Source: DATEUP01 sp041485285
GTDB taxonomy: Archaea > Thermoplasmatota > DTKX01 > DATEUP01
Length of the DNA: 64,000 bases
Assembly (NCBI GenBank): GCA_041485285.1
Contig: JBGPJF010000006.1
Location: 12,776 to 76,775, forward strand
Direction: 5' to 3'
Part shown: one piece after another, positions 42,409 to 50,968 of the stretch
Layout: every line of letters starts with the position of its first letter
Numbering within the stretch: the stretch's first letter is position 1
Position numbers and translations under genes: made by a program
Notes under the pieces: generated by a model
What the model saw: the letters and a program-made list of their open reading frames with translations, nothing else
Told to the model about the DNA's origin: nothing
Databases searched by the model: none

Positions 42409-43245
42409 ATGTCGGACTTCGACATTCTGGCCAGCCTCGTGGTGGCCGTTTTGGCTCTGTTTGTGACTGCATTTGTTAGTGCGTCGATTCGAATCCCCAA
42501 GCAGTGGGAACGGATGGCGGTGCTCCGCCTGGGGCGGTTCCGCTCCATCGAAGGGCCCGGTCTCTTCTTCCGGATCCCCGGCGTCGACCGCGTGGCGGCC
42601 ACTGTCGACCTGCGCACCGTCGTTTACAATGTCACCAAGCAGCGCGCGCTCACGCGCGACAACATCCCCGTCACGGTGGACGCCGTCGTCTACTCGAAGG
42701 TGCAGGACCCCGAAGCGTCCGTGATGAACGTGAACAACGCGCCCACGGCCATTGCGCTCGGGGCCGCGTCCATGATGCGCGACTCGATCGGCCGGCGCGA
42801 CCTCGACGCCCTCCTGCAGAAGCGCGAGGAAGTGGAGGCCGAGTTGCGGCGCACGCTTGACGCCATGACGGCCCCCTGGGGCATCAAGGTGGAGCACGTC
42901 GTGCTCACCGACCTATGGATGTCGCAGGACCTCGAAGAGGCCATGAGCCGCGAGGCGGCGGCCGTCCGGGAGCGCCGCGCGCGCACCCAGCTTGCGCTTG
43001 CCGAGAAAGAGATCGCAAAGACTCTCGTCGAGGCTGCGTCGACCTACGAGCGCGACCCCGTCGCGCTGTCCCTGCGCTCGATGAACATGCTCTACGAGAT
43101 GTGCATGGAGGGGAAGGCCACAACCATCTTCGTGCCGACGGAGACCGCGCTGCAGATGCGTTCGCCCGTGGGAGCCTACGGGCTCCTGGGGGCGCTGCCC
43201 AAAGGCGCGCCTCCAGGCGCGCCCGCTGCGCCTGCGGCGCCCTAG
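42409..43245 (+). CDS. Slipin/stomatin family (SPFH) membrane protein
   Basis: 278 residues from ATG 42409. One N-terminal hydrophobic helix (ILASLVVAVLALFVTAFVSA), then the SPFH domain: QWERMAVLRLGRFRSIEGPGLFFRIP, VDLRTVVYNVTKQRALTRDN and VPVTVDAVVYSKVQDPE-like strands, followed by a charged helical region (SREAAAVRERRARTQLALAEKE) that oligomerises in this family. It lacks a neighbouring NfeD protease-like gene, which often accompanies slipins. A TATA-like GTTATAG lies at 42384-42390. Its stop shares CTAG with the convergent next gene. Confidence 0.87.
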   Translation: MSDFDILASLVVAVLALFVTAFVSASIRIPKQWERMAVLRLGRFRSIEGPGLFFRIPGVDRVAATVDLRTVVYNVTKQRALTRDNIPVTVDAVVYSKVQDPEASVMNVNNAPTAIALGAASMMRDSIGRRDLDALLQKREEVEAELRRTLDAMTAPWGIKVEHVVLTDLWMSQDLEEAMSREAAAVRERRARTQLALAEKEIAKTLVEAASTYERDPVALSLRSMNMLYEMCMEGKATTIFVPTETALQMRSPVGAYGLLGALPKGAPPGAPAAPAAP

Positions 43246-44045
43246 TTCTTCGGGCGGCCCGGCTGGAACAGCATGTACTTGTTCTTGTCCGGGTCGAAGA
43301 TGTTCGCCGAGACGCCGCCCCAGTCCTGCGCCGCCATCGGCGACTCGAACTTGACGCCGCGCTTCTTTAGCTCCTTCTCGAGCGCGTACGGGCTCTTCGT
43401 CTTCAGCATGATCGCCGTGTCCTCGCCGATGGCCGCCATGTCCGCCTTGTAGTCGGACACGCGCTCATAGTTTGACTTCTTCGGCGTGAAGGGCATCAGC
43501 GCCGTCCCGCCGGGCGATGCGCGGTAGACCGCCCAGTCGCGCCCGACTTTCTTCATCCCCAGCGCCTTCTGGAAGAACGCGCCGCTGCGCTTCGAATTGC
43601 GCGAGGAGATCGTCACGAAGTCGAGGGCCGTGACCCCCGGCTTCTTCTTGCTCTTCTTTGCGTCGGCCGAGATGAAGAACGCGTTGCCGTCGGGGTCCTT
43701 CACGGTGGCCATGTGGTAGCCCTCGCCCTCCGACCAGGTGTCGACCTTGACGCCGCGCTTCCGCAGCAGCGCTACGGTGCCCTCGAAATTGTCGGTGCTG
43801 AAGCCGATCCCGGTGGTGACCCCCACCTTCTTCTTCGCTTCCTTCGTGGAGAGGCCCCAAGCCTTCGGCGTCCACAGGTTCAGGACCGCGTCCTTGCCCC
43901 CCCGCCTCACCGCGAGTTCCAGGTAGCCCCAGTCGGGCATCCCGCCGATAACCTTCAGCCCGAGCTTTTTGGTGTAGAAGTCCCGCGCGCGCTTTTGGTT
44001 CGTAACGAATATCCCGACATTGCTGATTGCGTCAACCTTGGCCAT
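43242..44045 (-). CDS. Two-domain VOC (glyoxalase-fold) protein
   Basis: 267 residues from ATG 44045, preceded by TGGAGGA. Two tandem VOC domains: residues 1-125 (SNVGIFVTNQKRARDFYTKKLGL ... DPDGNAFFISAD) and 135-267 (TISSRNSKRSGAFFQKALGMKK ... FDPDKNKYMLFQ). A Lys-rich linker joins them. Expected metal-binding His/Glu residues are only partly conserved, so the activity is unclear: possible glyoxalase-, dioxygenase- or resistance-type binding protein. A short palindrome ACGTCcGACGT (44067-44077) lies near its promoter. Confidence 0.78.
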   Translation of the reverse strand: MAKVDAISNVGIFVTNQKRARDFYTKKLGLKVIGGMPDWGYLELAVRRGGKDAVLNLWTPKAWGLSTKEAKKKVGVTTGIGFSTDNFEGTVALLRKRGVKVDTWSEGEGYHMATVKDPDGNAFFISADAKKSKKKPGVTALDFVTISSRNSKRSGAFFQKALGMKKVGRDWAVYRASPGGTALMPFTPKKSNYERVSDYKADMAAIGEDTAIMLKTKSPYALEKELKKRGVKFESPMAAQDWGGVSANIFDPDKNKYMLFQPGRPKN

Positions 44046-44142
44046 TTAGAAATCCTCCACTGTAGTACGTCCGACGTGTAAACCGTGCTACTTCTAATCA
44101 TGGTAGCAATGTGGATGCCCGGCCCCCCATGGGGGCGCGCAC

Positions 44143-44700
44143 TCAAAGCAGCAGCACGGCCGCCGCAATGGCGGTCGTCCAGCGGCCGTCTTCGCCCACT
44201 TCCGCCACGATCGTCTCGTTGCGCGTGCGCACGATCTTGTCGGAGATCCGCCACTCGCTCTTGTTCTCGTCCCACTTGACGGCGTCCTGGTCGACAAGCC
44301 CCAGCGTCGAGGCGAGCATGAACGCGGCGAGGTCCTCCGCGTAGTCCCCGCACTTTTGTTCGGTCATCCCATAGGCGTGGTGCTCCGACAGATAGCCGTA
44401 CTGTGTAGGGTCGGTCGGGATTGCGCAGCCGATCGACGAGCCGACCAACCGGTGCGACTCGTTCGAAGCCGTTTCGGCAAGCACGACAAACGCGACCTGG
44501 CCGGGCTTCAGCTTCTTGACGCCCTCGTCCTTCGACACTTCCTTGCAGTGCGGCGGGAAGATCGACGAGACGCGCACGATGTTCAGGGCCGCGATGCCGG
44601 CGTTGCGAAGGCCGAGCTCGAACGAGGTGAGCTTCTCTTGGTGGCGGCCGACACCCTTGGTGAAAAACATCTCTTTGGCGACGTAATTGCCGTTGTCCAC
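44143..44700 (-). CDS. pdaD: Pyruvoyl-dependent arginine decarboxylase
   Basis: 185 residues from GTG 44700; ATG 44670 is the alternative. The proenzyme self-cleaves at the Ser-Ser bond in NIVRVSSIFPP (residues 45/46 from GTG 44700), creating the pyruvoyl cofactor on the alpha chain. Other family blocks are FFTKGVGRHQEKLTSFELGL, RLVGSSIGCAIPTDP and GMTEQKCGDYAEDLAAFML. The product agmatine feeds polyamine synthesis and, in Archaea, agmatidine modification of tRNA-Ile2. TTTAAA at 44725-44730 places the transcription start at about 44700, consistent with a leaderless GTG. It lies upstream of, and on the same strand as, no close partner; tRNA-Val is upstream. Confidence 0.9.
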   Translation of the reverse strand: MDNGNYVAKEMFFTKGVGRHQEKLTSFELGLRNAGIAALNIVRVSSIFPPHCKEVSKDEGVKKLKPGQVAFVVLAETASNESHRLVGSSIGCAIPTDPTQYGYLSEHHAYGMTEQKCGDYAEDLAAFMLASTLGLVDQDAVKWDENKSEWRISDKIVRTRNETIVAEVGEDGRWTTAIAAAVLLL

Positions 44701-44724
44701 GAGCAGGCGATTCCCACGAGTGCC

Positions 44725-44730
44725 TTTAAA
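44725..44730 (-). promoter_or_regulatory. TATA box for arginine decarboxylase
   Basis: TTTAAA centred about 27 bases before GTG 44700 on the minus strand, preceded by a GGAGGAATACG stretch. The spacing supports a leaderless transcript. Confidence 0.5.
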
Positions 44731-44830
44731 CGTATTCCTCCGCGCGATTCCACGAGCGATTTGCACGCGGCAAAACGCGAGGCGCGCAAGCGCCGCGCGC
44801 CCCAAGCCCCGCTTTGCAGGAGGAAAAAGT

Positions 44831-44902
44831 GGGCCGGGGAGGATTCGAACCTCCGGCATGCGCCTTGTAAAGGCGCCGTCATGACCGCTAGACCACCGGC
44901 CC
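44831..44902 (-). tRNA. tRNA-Val (anticodon UAC)
   Basis: 72-base cloverleaf on the minus strand. The acceptor stem GGGCCGG pairs with CCGGCCC, the anticodon arm is GCGCC-TTTACAA-GGCGC, and the T arm is GGAGG-TTCGAAT-CCTCC. The anticodon UAC reads GUA valine codons. No intron and no encoded CCA. A T-run just downstream (CTTTTTCC) can serve as terminator and a TATA-like TTTGAATA lies at 44934-44941. Confidence 0.93.
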
Positions 44903-44933
44903 TTAAGGGGGGCCGCGCGATCTTTGGGCCGGG

Positions 44934-44941
44934 TATTCAAA
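44934..44941 (-). promoter_or_regulatory. TATA element of the tRNA-Val gene
   Basis: TTTGAATA on the minus strand, centred about 35 bases before the mature tRNA 5' end, the usual archaeal spacing with a short 5' leader. Confidence 0.45.
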
Positions 44942-44983
44942 TTCGCCCTCGCGGGGGTCCCTTCTGCAGCGCCCGCGAGGCCC

Positions 44984-46531
44984 TTAGCGCCCCGAGCGCG
45001 GGCCACGCCTGCGCCCGCCGCTTCCCCGGCGCTCTTCGGCCTTGGCGTCTGCCCGTTTCCGCCGCTTCCGCAGGCCGTAGGCGCCCGCCCCCGCCACCCC
45101 CGCAAGGCCGGCCGCCAGCACGAGCAGCCCTTCCCGCGTGATGCCAAACACGGTGGGAGCGGCCGGGTCCTGCAGCGTGATCCGCTCCGTCCTTTCCGAG
45201 GTCGCATTGAGGATGGTCATCGTGGCGAACCCCTTCGCGTCGATCCGGACGGCATAGGGCGTCAGGTTCACGCGCGTGCCGTTGCCAAGCTCCCGGTACT
45301 CCTCAAGGACGACTTCGAACACCCCCGTGTCGTTCGTGAGGCCGCTCTTTACCACCGAGTCGTTGGCGGCCGTGAGTTGGACGCTTGCGCGCAACACAGG
45401 CTTGCCCGCCGTGTCGACGACCAAGAGGTCCATCGTATGGAACACGCGGGCGCCGGTAATCTGCGGCCCATAGGTGTTGTCCGACAGGAAGAAGTTTGAA
45501 ACATAGATCTCGAACCCCGTGCCGGTGCCCGTGAAGTCGTTGCCCGTCGCCTGCCCGATGTCCACGCCGGCGGGCGAGCCGACGGCGCGTAAGCCCACGG
45601 CTACGTCGACGAAGTTGTTCCCTTCGATGTCGACCGCCGAGTTGGTGGCGTTCACTCCGAGCCCATTGCTGAAGAACGTCGACCCCGCCACGCGCACCGG
45701 CGAGTCCCGCGCGCGCAGCGCCGTGGCCACGGTCAGGAATTCGCAGTCCTCGATCCTGCCCTTCGACGACAGCACCGCGTCGACCGCCACATCGGCGCCC
45801 GAGATGTGGCACCCCACAATGTCGAAGGTCGCCGATACCCCACCGATGGCAAACGACGAGCTGCCCGTCACCGTCAAGTTGCGCACGACCGGCGCGGCAT
45901 CATTGATCTTGAGGCCGATGCTCGTCGAATTCCGGATGACGAGCCCCTCGAGGTACGGCGAGGCCCCCGGCGTCACGAAGACGGCCACGGTGTTCGCATC
46001 GAACGTCGTGTTGCGCACGGTGGCGGAGCCCGAGTGGAACATGATTCCATAGTACGAGTTGTGGTGGATGTACGAGTCCTCGATCAGGATGTCGCTGCCG
46101 GTGGCCTCGATCCCTCCAAGCCCAGGGTCGCCGCGCAGGTTCGTGATGTCGGCCCGGTGCGCATCGAGGTGCCCCGCGACGAGGAAGTTCCAGTGCCACC
46201 CCGCGGCCGTCGCGCTCTCCGATGGGCGCAGCGTGCTGTTTTCAATCGTGAGGGAGCCGCCGGGTTCGACCTCCAGCCTCAGCCCTCCATTGGCGATGAG
46301 GTTGAACTCGACCGTCGCGTTGCGGATCGTCAGGACGCCGCCCTGCGCGACGACGATGTGGGCATCGGTCACGTAGGTCTGGTTCTCAATGGTCTTGACG
46401 AAGTCGATCCGCAATTCGGGGGCCGCCGACGCCGATGGGGCAGTGAGCGCCCCAAGGACGGCCAAGGAGAGCGTCAGCGCGCACACAAGCGCCTGAACCG
46501 GGGCCTTGGTCTTGCGCCCGCGCACAGCCAC
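44984..46531 (-). CDS. Secreted parallel beta-helix surface protein with C-terminal anchor
   Basis: 515 residues from GTG 46531, with signal peptide (LVCALTLSLAVLGALTAPSASA). Residues about 50-370 are PbH1/NosD-like right-handed beta-helix repeats (VLTIRNATVEF; ILIEDSYIHHNSYYGIMF; RIEDCEFLTVATALRARDSPVRV). Then comes a carboxypeptidase-regulatory-like domain (LVVDTAGKPVLRASVQLTAAN), one membrane helix (LLVLAAGLAGVAGAGAYGL) and a strongly basic tail. Likely anchored on the cell surface; ligand unknown. TATA GAAATAC at 46554-46560 lies 26 bases before the GTG, indicating a leaderless message. Divergent from methylmalonyl-CoA epimerase. Confidence 0.8.
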   Translation of the reverse strand: MAVRGRKTKAPVQALVCALTLSLAVLGALTAPSASAAPELRIDFVKTIENQTYVTDAHIVVAQGGVLTIRNATVEFNLIANGGLRLEVEPGGSLTIENSTLRPSESATAAGWHWNFLVAGHLDAHRADITNLRGDPGLGGIEATGSDILIEDSYIHHNSYYGIMFHSGSATVRNTTFDANTVAVFVTPGASPYLEGLVIRNSTSIGLKINDAAPVVRNLTVTGSSSFAIGGVSATFDIVGCHISGADVAVDAVLSSKGRIEDCEFLTVATALRARDSPVRVAGSTFFSNGLGVNATNSAVDIEGNNFVDVAVGLRAVGSPAGVDIGQATGNDFTGTGTGFEIYVSNFFLSDNTYGPQITGARVFHTMDLLVVDTAGKPVLRASVQLTAANDSVVKSGLTNDTGVFEVVLEEYRELGNGTRVNLTPYAVRIDAKGFATMTILNATSERTERITLQDPAAPTVFGITREGLLVLAAGLAGVAGAGAYGLRKRRKRADAKAEERRGSGGRRRGPRSGR

Positions 46532-46630
46532 ACGCTCGCCACGCCTGGCCGTCGTATTTCACCCTATCGCGCGCGGTGGCCCAAGGGTGCACGCAGAACC
46601 TTCATCCCCGCGCGGCGGATTGCCGCGCCC

Positions 46631-47092
46631 ATGGCCAAGCGTGCCGCGTCCCATGCAGGCGGCGTGACCGGCGTCAGCCATATCGGCATCGCCGTGCGCT
46701 CCATTGACTCGACCCTCGGGTTCTACGAGGGCGTCCTCGGGCTCACCTGCGAACACATCGAAGAGGTCGCCCCCAAGAAAGTCCGGGCCGCCTTCCTGCG
46801 CGCCGGCTCCACGCGCGTCGAGCTTATCGAGCCGACCGACCCGACTTCGACGGTCGCGCGCTTCCTTCAGAGGCGCGGGGAGGGGCTCCACCACCTCGCC
46901 TTCGAGGTCGAGGGCATCAGCGCCGCCCTCGCGCGCGCCTCAAAGCAGGGTATCGACCTCGTGGACAAGGCCCCCCGCGCCGGCGCCCGCGGGTGCATGG
47001 TCGCGTTCTTGCACCCCGCGTCATGCCACGGCGTGCTCGTGGAGTTCGTGGAAGAGCGCCCCGCGGGCAAATCCCCCAAGCGCAGCCCTTAG
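46631..47092 (+). CDS. mce: Methylmalonyl-CoA epimerase
   Basis: 153 residues from ATG 46631. VOC fold with the metal ligands of the family: VSHIGIAV (His17), a strand AAFLRAGSTRVELIEP with the conserved Glu, GEGLHHLAFEV (His) and GVLVEFVE (Glu). It interconverts (R)- and (S)-methylmalonyl-CoA, linking propionyl-CoA or odd-chain/branched-chain degradation with succinyl-CoA. Mutase subunits are not in the window. The gene converges with the PKD protein and their stop codons overlap by four bases. Confidence 0.87.
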   Translation: MAKRAASHAGGVTGVSHIGIAVRSIDSTLGFYEGVLGLTCEHIEEVAPKKVRAAFLRAGSTRVELIEPTDPTSTVARFLQRRGEGLHHLAFEVEGISAALARASKQGIDLVDKAPRAGARGCMVAFLHPASCHGVLVEFVEERPAGKSPKRSP

Positions 47093-49719
47093 TAGGTCTG
47101 CTCCGCACGCCGGCTCAGGAACCAGATGACACCGACGAGCACCGCGGCCGCGCCGGCGCCGCCGACCAGGTACGGGATGAGTTGCGGGGGGAATCCCCCG
47201 CTGCCCTTCCAAGGCTCCTTGGCGTGGAGGCTGAACTCCACCGGCCCCTTCGTGTCCGTGAGCACCGGCAGGTCCCTGTTGTCGATGACGTAGTAGACCG
47301 TTCCGGGCTTGATCGCCTCGAACGGGCAAGAGATCGCGCCGCGCAGGCCCTGCTTGAAGCAGTCCGTGCTCTCGAGCGAGTTCGGCGGCAACGTCGTCCC
47401 CGGCTTGTCCTTGTAGAGGAGGAAGTTCTGCACATTGAACATCAGGAAGTCCGCGACATCCCCCTCGAGCGTCGGCTTGATCTCGAGGTCGACGAAGACT
47501 TCGTCGCCGACCTTCAGCTCGACCGAGTAGGCGACCCAGCAGCCCTTCTTCACCGCGGTGAGGTTGCCCGGCGATACCGACTGCGTCGCGTCGAACACGC
47601 CGGCGTCCACCCCCGGGGGCGAGGCGGTCGTCTGCCTCAGGAACGGCGACATGTCGAAGATCTGGTTGCAGTAACCGGGGTTGTCCTTCACCACGATGCT
47701 CACCGACTCCTCGTCGGTCTTCCCGCGGTTGTCGGTCACGCATAAGGTGGCCACGTACTGCCCCGGCGTGACATACTGGTAGGTCGGGTCGCGGCGGAAG
47801 TCGTCCTGGCAGGCCACGCCGTCCGACGAGTCCCAGTCCCAGCCGTACCGCAGTTCGAATTCGTCCGTCGACTGGTTGGCCGAGCACTTCAGCGTGTCGC
47901 CGAGCCACACCGTCGTGGCCCCGCACCAGATGCGCGCGATCGGCGGTTCATTGACGAGGTCCACATACGCGGTCGTCGTGCAACTGTGCGTCCAGAGCCC
48001 GTCGGATACGATCAGCTGGACCACGTACCCCTCCGGCTTGGGGATCGAGTACACGTGCGTCGCGACCGGGTTCGGCGAGTAGTCAATCTCGAACCCGTCG
48101 CCGAACTTCCACCGGAACAGCATCGCGTCGTTGTCCGGGTCGCGCGAGAGCGAGCCGTCGAAGGTCACGTTGCGCGAGGTCTCCGTGTGGACCGCCGGCG
48201 GGCAGACCGCGAGGGGCTGCTCGTCCACTTTGACGGTCCGGGTGGCGGTTGTCTGCGAGATCCCGTCGGACACCGTCAGACGGACGAGGTAGATGCCGCC
48301 AACATCGTAGCGGTGGCTCGTCACGGGGCTCGATGAGGTGCAGGGGTTAGACTCCGTGCAGAATTGGTCGCCGAAGTCCCAGAACCAGGTGGCAATCGGG
48401 AATCCGTCGGGGTCATTCGTGCCAACCGCCGTGAACTGGACGACCTCGCCCTTGATGACCTTGGCTTTGGCGTCCCAGACGATCACGGGCGCCCGATTGT
48501 TGGAGATGTTCATGGTGAGGATCGATACGGTGGTGTCGTTGCCGTCGAACGCCTGCAGGGCCACATCGTACTTCCCGGCCACGATGAAGGTGTGCGTCAC
48601 GTTGACCTCCGGGGAGGAGCCGCCGTCGCCGAAGTTCCATAGAATAAAGACGAACAGGGCCCCGTTATCGACATCGTCGTAGATGGCAGAGAAATTGTAG
48701 GGCACGCCCGCAAATCCGCTGAAATTCCCCACAAAGACGTCGATGCCCTGGATCAGCGTCGCCGACGCCGTGGGCGGGACGTTCTTGTAAACGACTCGGA
48801 TCTGCCGGATGATCTCGGAGGTAAACCCGAGCGTGTTCGTCACGTTGAGGCTGACATTGTAGTACCCGAAGTCTCGGTACGTGTGCGTGACGTTGCTGTC
48901 GCACCCGCCGTACTTGGGCGTCGAGTTGTCGCCGAAGGTCCACTTGCAGCTAAGCTGCGTGAGGTTCTCAGCGGGGTCGACCGTGCCGTAGGCCGAGAAC
49001 GTGACGGGCAGCGAGGTCCAGTACGTCTCGGAGTTGTCGGGCTTGGCCATGTTGGCCGTCGGCGAGGGGTTGAGCCACGGCAGCGTGATCGACGACTCGT
49101 AGATGTAGCCGGCGTAGAGGCGAGAGATTGCCCGCGGGTTCTCGGCGACGACGTCCGTGCGCCAGACCTTGAGGAACACGCGCGCGTCGACCATGCTGGC
49201 CGTGGAGCCCGCCACGGAGGTGGCGGCGAGGTTGACGTGCTCGGGTTCGAGGGTGCACTGCGTGGTGTAGCTCGGGAAACTGATGAAGGTGTCATTGACG
49301 CCGTCGTGGTCGAGGTCGACGTCGACTTCGAAGTTGAACACCTTGCCCGTCTCGTTGGCGGAGTTGAGGGTGACGTTGAGGGTGACGGGGAGGTTGGAGT
49401 CGTAGGTGGACGAGAGGATCTTCCAGGAGAGGCCGGGGCCGGGGTAGCGGAACACGGTGGCGAAGTCGACGCCGCCCTGGTTGACGCCGGCCCAGCCGCC
49501 GGGGATGACGGTGCTAAGCTGGGAGAAGTCGAGGTAGTAGGGGTCGCGGATGGCGTTGGTGGGGAAGAGGGCGCCGGAGTTGAGGCGGAGGGTGACGGGG
49601 GGGGCGGGGCTTGGCGGGGGCGGCAGCGGCCCGGGGCAAACAGCCAGGGGGACGGGCGCGGCGGCGGCCGCACCGGTGAAGAGGGGCGCGAAGGTTGAGA
49701 AGAGCATGATGCCGGCCAT
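47089..49719 (-). CDS. Secreted PKD-repeat surface protein with C-terminal anchor
   Basis: 876 residues from ATG 49719, starting in a signal-like segment (IMLFSTFAPLFTGAAAAAP). Residues about 45-280 form an unassigned beta-rich domain. Residues about 230-690 hold five PKD domains, each with a W-x-F-G-D/D-W-D core (KWTFGDNS, LWNFGDGG, FWDFGDQF, RWKFGDGF, GWDWDSSD). A C-terminal domain of about 160 residues (DEVFVDLEIKPTLEGDVADF) precedes a membrane helix (YLVGGAGAAAVLVGVIWFL) and a short basic tail. Cys pairs inside several PKD units suggest disulfides. TATA at 49821-49830 implies a leader of about 80 bases. Probably an S-layer- or adhesin-like protein. Confidence 0.8.
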   Translation of the reverse strand: MAGIMLFSTFAPLFTGAAAAAPVPLAVCPGPLPPPPSPAPPVTLRLNSGALFPTNAIRDPYYLDFSQLSTVIPGGWAGVNQGGVDFATVFRYPGPGLSWKILSSTYDSNLPVTLNVTLNSANETGKVFNFEVDVDLDHDGVNDTFISFPSYTTQCTLEPEHVNLAATSVAGSTASMVDARVFLKVWRTDVVAENPRAISRLYAGYIYESSITLPWLNPSPTANMAKPDNSETYWTSLPVTFSAYGTVDPAENLTQLSCKWTFGDNSTPKYGGCDSNVTHTYRDFGYYNVSLNVTNTLGFTSEIIRQIRVVYKNVPPTASATLIQGIDVFVGNFSGFAGVPYNFSAIYDDVDNGALFVFILWNFGDGGSSPEVNVTHTFIVAGKYDVALQAFDGNDTTVSILTMNISNNRAPVIVWDAKAKVIKGEVVQFTAVGTNDPDGFPIATWFWDFGDQFCTESNPCTSSSPVTSHRYDVGGIYLVRLTVSDGISQTTATRTVKVDEQPLAVCPPAVHTETSRNVTFDGSLSRDPDNDAMLFRWKFGDGFEIDYSPNPVATHVYSIPKPEGYVVQLIVSDGLWTHSCTTTAYVDLVNEPPIARIWCGATTVWLGDTLKCSANQSTDEFELRYGWDWDSSDGVACQDDFRRDPTYQYVTPGQYVATLCVTDNRGKTDEESVSIVVKDNPGYCNQIFDMSPFLRQTTASPPGVDAGVFDATQSVSPGNLTAVKKGCWVAYSVELKVGDEVFVDLEIKPTLEGDVADFLMFNVQNFLLYKDKPGTTLPPNSLESTDCFKQGLRGAISCPFEAIKPGTVYYVIDNRDLPVLTDTKGPVEFSLHAKEPWKGSGGFPPQLIPYLVGGAGAAAVLVGVIWFLSRRAEQTY

Positions 49720-50064
49720 CAGCAGACTTGTTCGAGCGCGCAGAGGAGACCACCCGGATCAGAACAGCTATACTGGATGAACGGCGCGAGGGCCGGACTT
49801 GGGCAAAATGAAAGGTGCCTTATTTATACGTATGCGGCGGCGATCACCGCTCTGGCAACGGCAAAAATCTGGGGACGTCCTGTCGGAATATTCTGATGAT
49901 TGAATAAAAGTCGGAAGGCCCGGGCAATCGGGGCGGGGGACCAAACGACGGCGGACGCACGCACGGGGAAAACGTAGCGGCCAGCGTCCCTCGTGGGGGT
50001 CGGCAAGGCTTAAATGGGGGTGCCATGATCGCCGCCTCCCGCGCCCCCCAAAAGAGGCCACCCA
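49720..50064. other. Intergenic region with divergent promoters
   Basis: 345 bases between the PKD gene (minus) and rpoK (plus). On the minus strand TATAAATA lies at about 49821-49828. An AT-rich block around 49886-49910 (GAATATTC; GAATAAAAG) stands out in the GC-rich context and could bind a regulator. On the plus strand TTAAAT at 50010-50015 is the probable rpoK operon TATA box, giving a transcription start near 50038. No gene or tRNA seen. Confidence 0.5.
50010..50015 (+). promoter_or_regulatory. TATA box of the rpoK-rpsB operon
   Basis: TTAAAT within GGCTTAAATGG, about 53 bases before the rpoK ATG; predicted transcription start near 50038 with a leader of about 27 bases. Confidence 0.5.
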
Positions 50065-50268
50065 ATGTCCATGAAACTCTCCCGATTCGAGAAGGCGAGG
50101 ATTATTGGAGCCAGGGCGCTCCAGGTGTCGATGGGGGCTCCCATCATGGTAGTAATCCCGGCGGACCTCTATGACCCGATCCGGATTTCGGAGATGGAGT
50201 ACGCGGACGACGCGATCCCGATCACGGTGAAGCGCGCGCAGGAAATTGACTTCAAGTGGGACCAGTAG
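50065..50268 (+). CDS. rpoK: DNA-directed RNA polymerase subunit K
   Basis: 67 residues from ATG 50065, the archaeal homologue of Rpb6/omega. The hallmark is LSRFEKARIIGARALQVSMGAP, then DPIRISEMEYADDAIPITVKR. It binds and stabilises the largest polymerase subunit during assembly. It is the first gene of an operon with ribosomal protein S2, 12 bp downstream, as in most Archaea; enolase, which often lies between them, is absent. Confidence 0.95.
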   Translation: MSMKLSRFEKARIIGARALQVSMGAPIMVVIPADLYDPIRISEMEYADDAIPITVKRAQEIDFKWDQ

Positions 50269-50280
50269 GGGGCATGTAGC

Positions 50281-50907
50281 ATGTCGGAGACCGAACTCCA
50301 GACGCTGAACTCCGAGGGGCTCCTGATCCCGGAGGACACTTACCTGACGGCGGGCGTCCAGATCGGGACGCAGCAGAAGTCGAAGGACATGGCGAGTTTC
50401 ATTTTCAAGGTGCGTTCGGACGGGCTGTACATCCTGAATGTGAAGAAGACGGACGAGCGGATACGGGGCGCGGCGAAGTTCATTGCGCGTTTCGACCCCC
50501 AGCAGGTGCTGGTGACGAGCGCGCGCCAGTACGGGCAGAAGCCGACGCGGCTGTTTGCCAAGCACACGGGGACGAAGTCGGTGGCGGGGCGCTTTGTGCC
50601 GGGGATGCTTACGAACCCGCAGCTCCAGCACTTCACGGAGCCCGATGTGCTCGTCGTGACCGACCCGACGGCCGACCTGCAGGCCTTGCGGGAGGCCGTG
50701 AACATCGGGATCCCGGTCATCGGACTTTGCGACGCGAACAACGAGCACAAGTACGTCGACTATGTGATCCCGTGCAACAACAAGGGGCGCCGGGCGCTTG
50801 CGGTCGTCTACTGGCTGCTTGCGCGCGAAGTGGTGAAGGCGCGGGGCACGATCAAGGAAGACAGCGAGTTCACGCCGACGGTGGACGACTTCGAAGCGAC
50901 CTTGTAA
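50281..50907 (+). CDS. rpsB: 30S ribosomal protein S2 (archaeal type)
   Basis: 208 residues from ATG 50281. Archaeal/eukaryotic S2 (uS2) features: YLTAGVQIGTQQKSKDM, RIRGAAKFIARFDPQQVLVTS, GRFVPGMLTNPQ and DPTADLQALREAVNIGIPVI. The short N-terminus and lack of the bacterial coiled coil are as expected. It forms part of the small-subunit head-body junction. A hairpin plus T-run follows the gene. Confidence 0.95.
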   Translation: MSETELQTLNSEGLLIPEDTYLTAGVQIGTQQKSKDMASFIFKVRSDGLYILNVKKTDERIRGAAKFIARFDPQQVLVTSARQYGQKPTRLFAKHTGTKSVAGRFVPGMLTNPQLQHFTEPDVLVVTDPTADLQALREAVNIGIPVIGLCDANNEHKYVDYVIPCNNKGRRALAVVYWLLAREVVKARGTIKEDSEFTPTVDDFEATL

Positions 50908-50909
50908 GC

Positions 50910-50928
50910 GGGCCGCTGGCCCCTTTTT
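50910..50928 (+). terminator. Hairpin/T-run terminator after rpsB
   Basis: Stem GGGCC/GGCCC (50910-50914 and 50918-50922) with a three-base loop, followed by C and TTTTT. The T-run alone may end transcription in Archaea; the hairpin is reminiscent of intrinsic terminators. Confidence 0.5.
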
Positions 50929-50968
50929 GCGGCAATTCTCTTAGGCGAGCGTGAGCCTACCTTGGCCT

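Noticed and set aside
39548..42472. Open frame of 974 codons on the minus strand
   Set aside because: It is the complement of the Re-citrate synthase and icd genes, which have clear motifs. Its sequence is Arg/Asp/Leu/Val-rich low complexity typical of an antisense frame in high-GC DNA.
44067..44077. Short palindrome ACGTCcGACGT as a confirmed operator of the VOC gene
   Set aside because: Only 5 bp per arm, which occurs easily by chance; noted with the gene but not called as a site.
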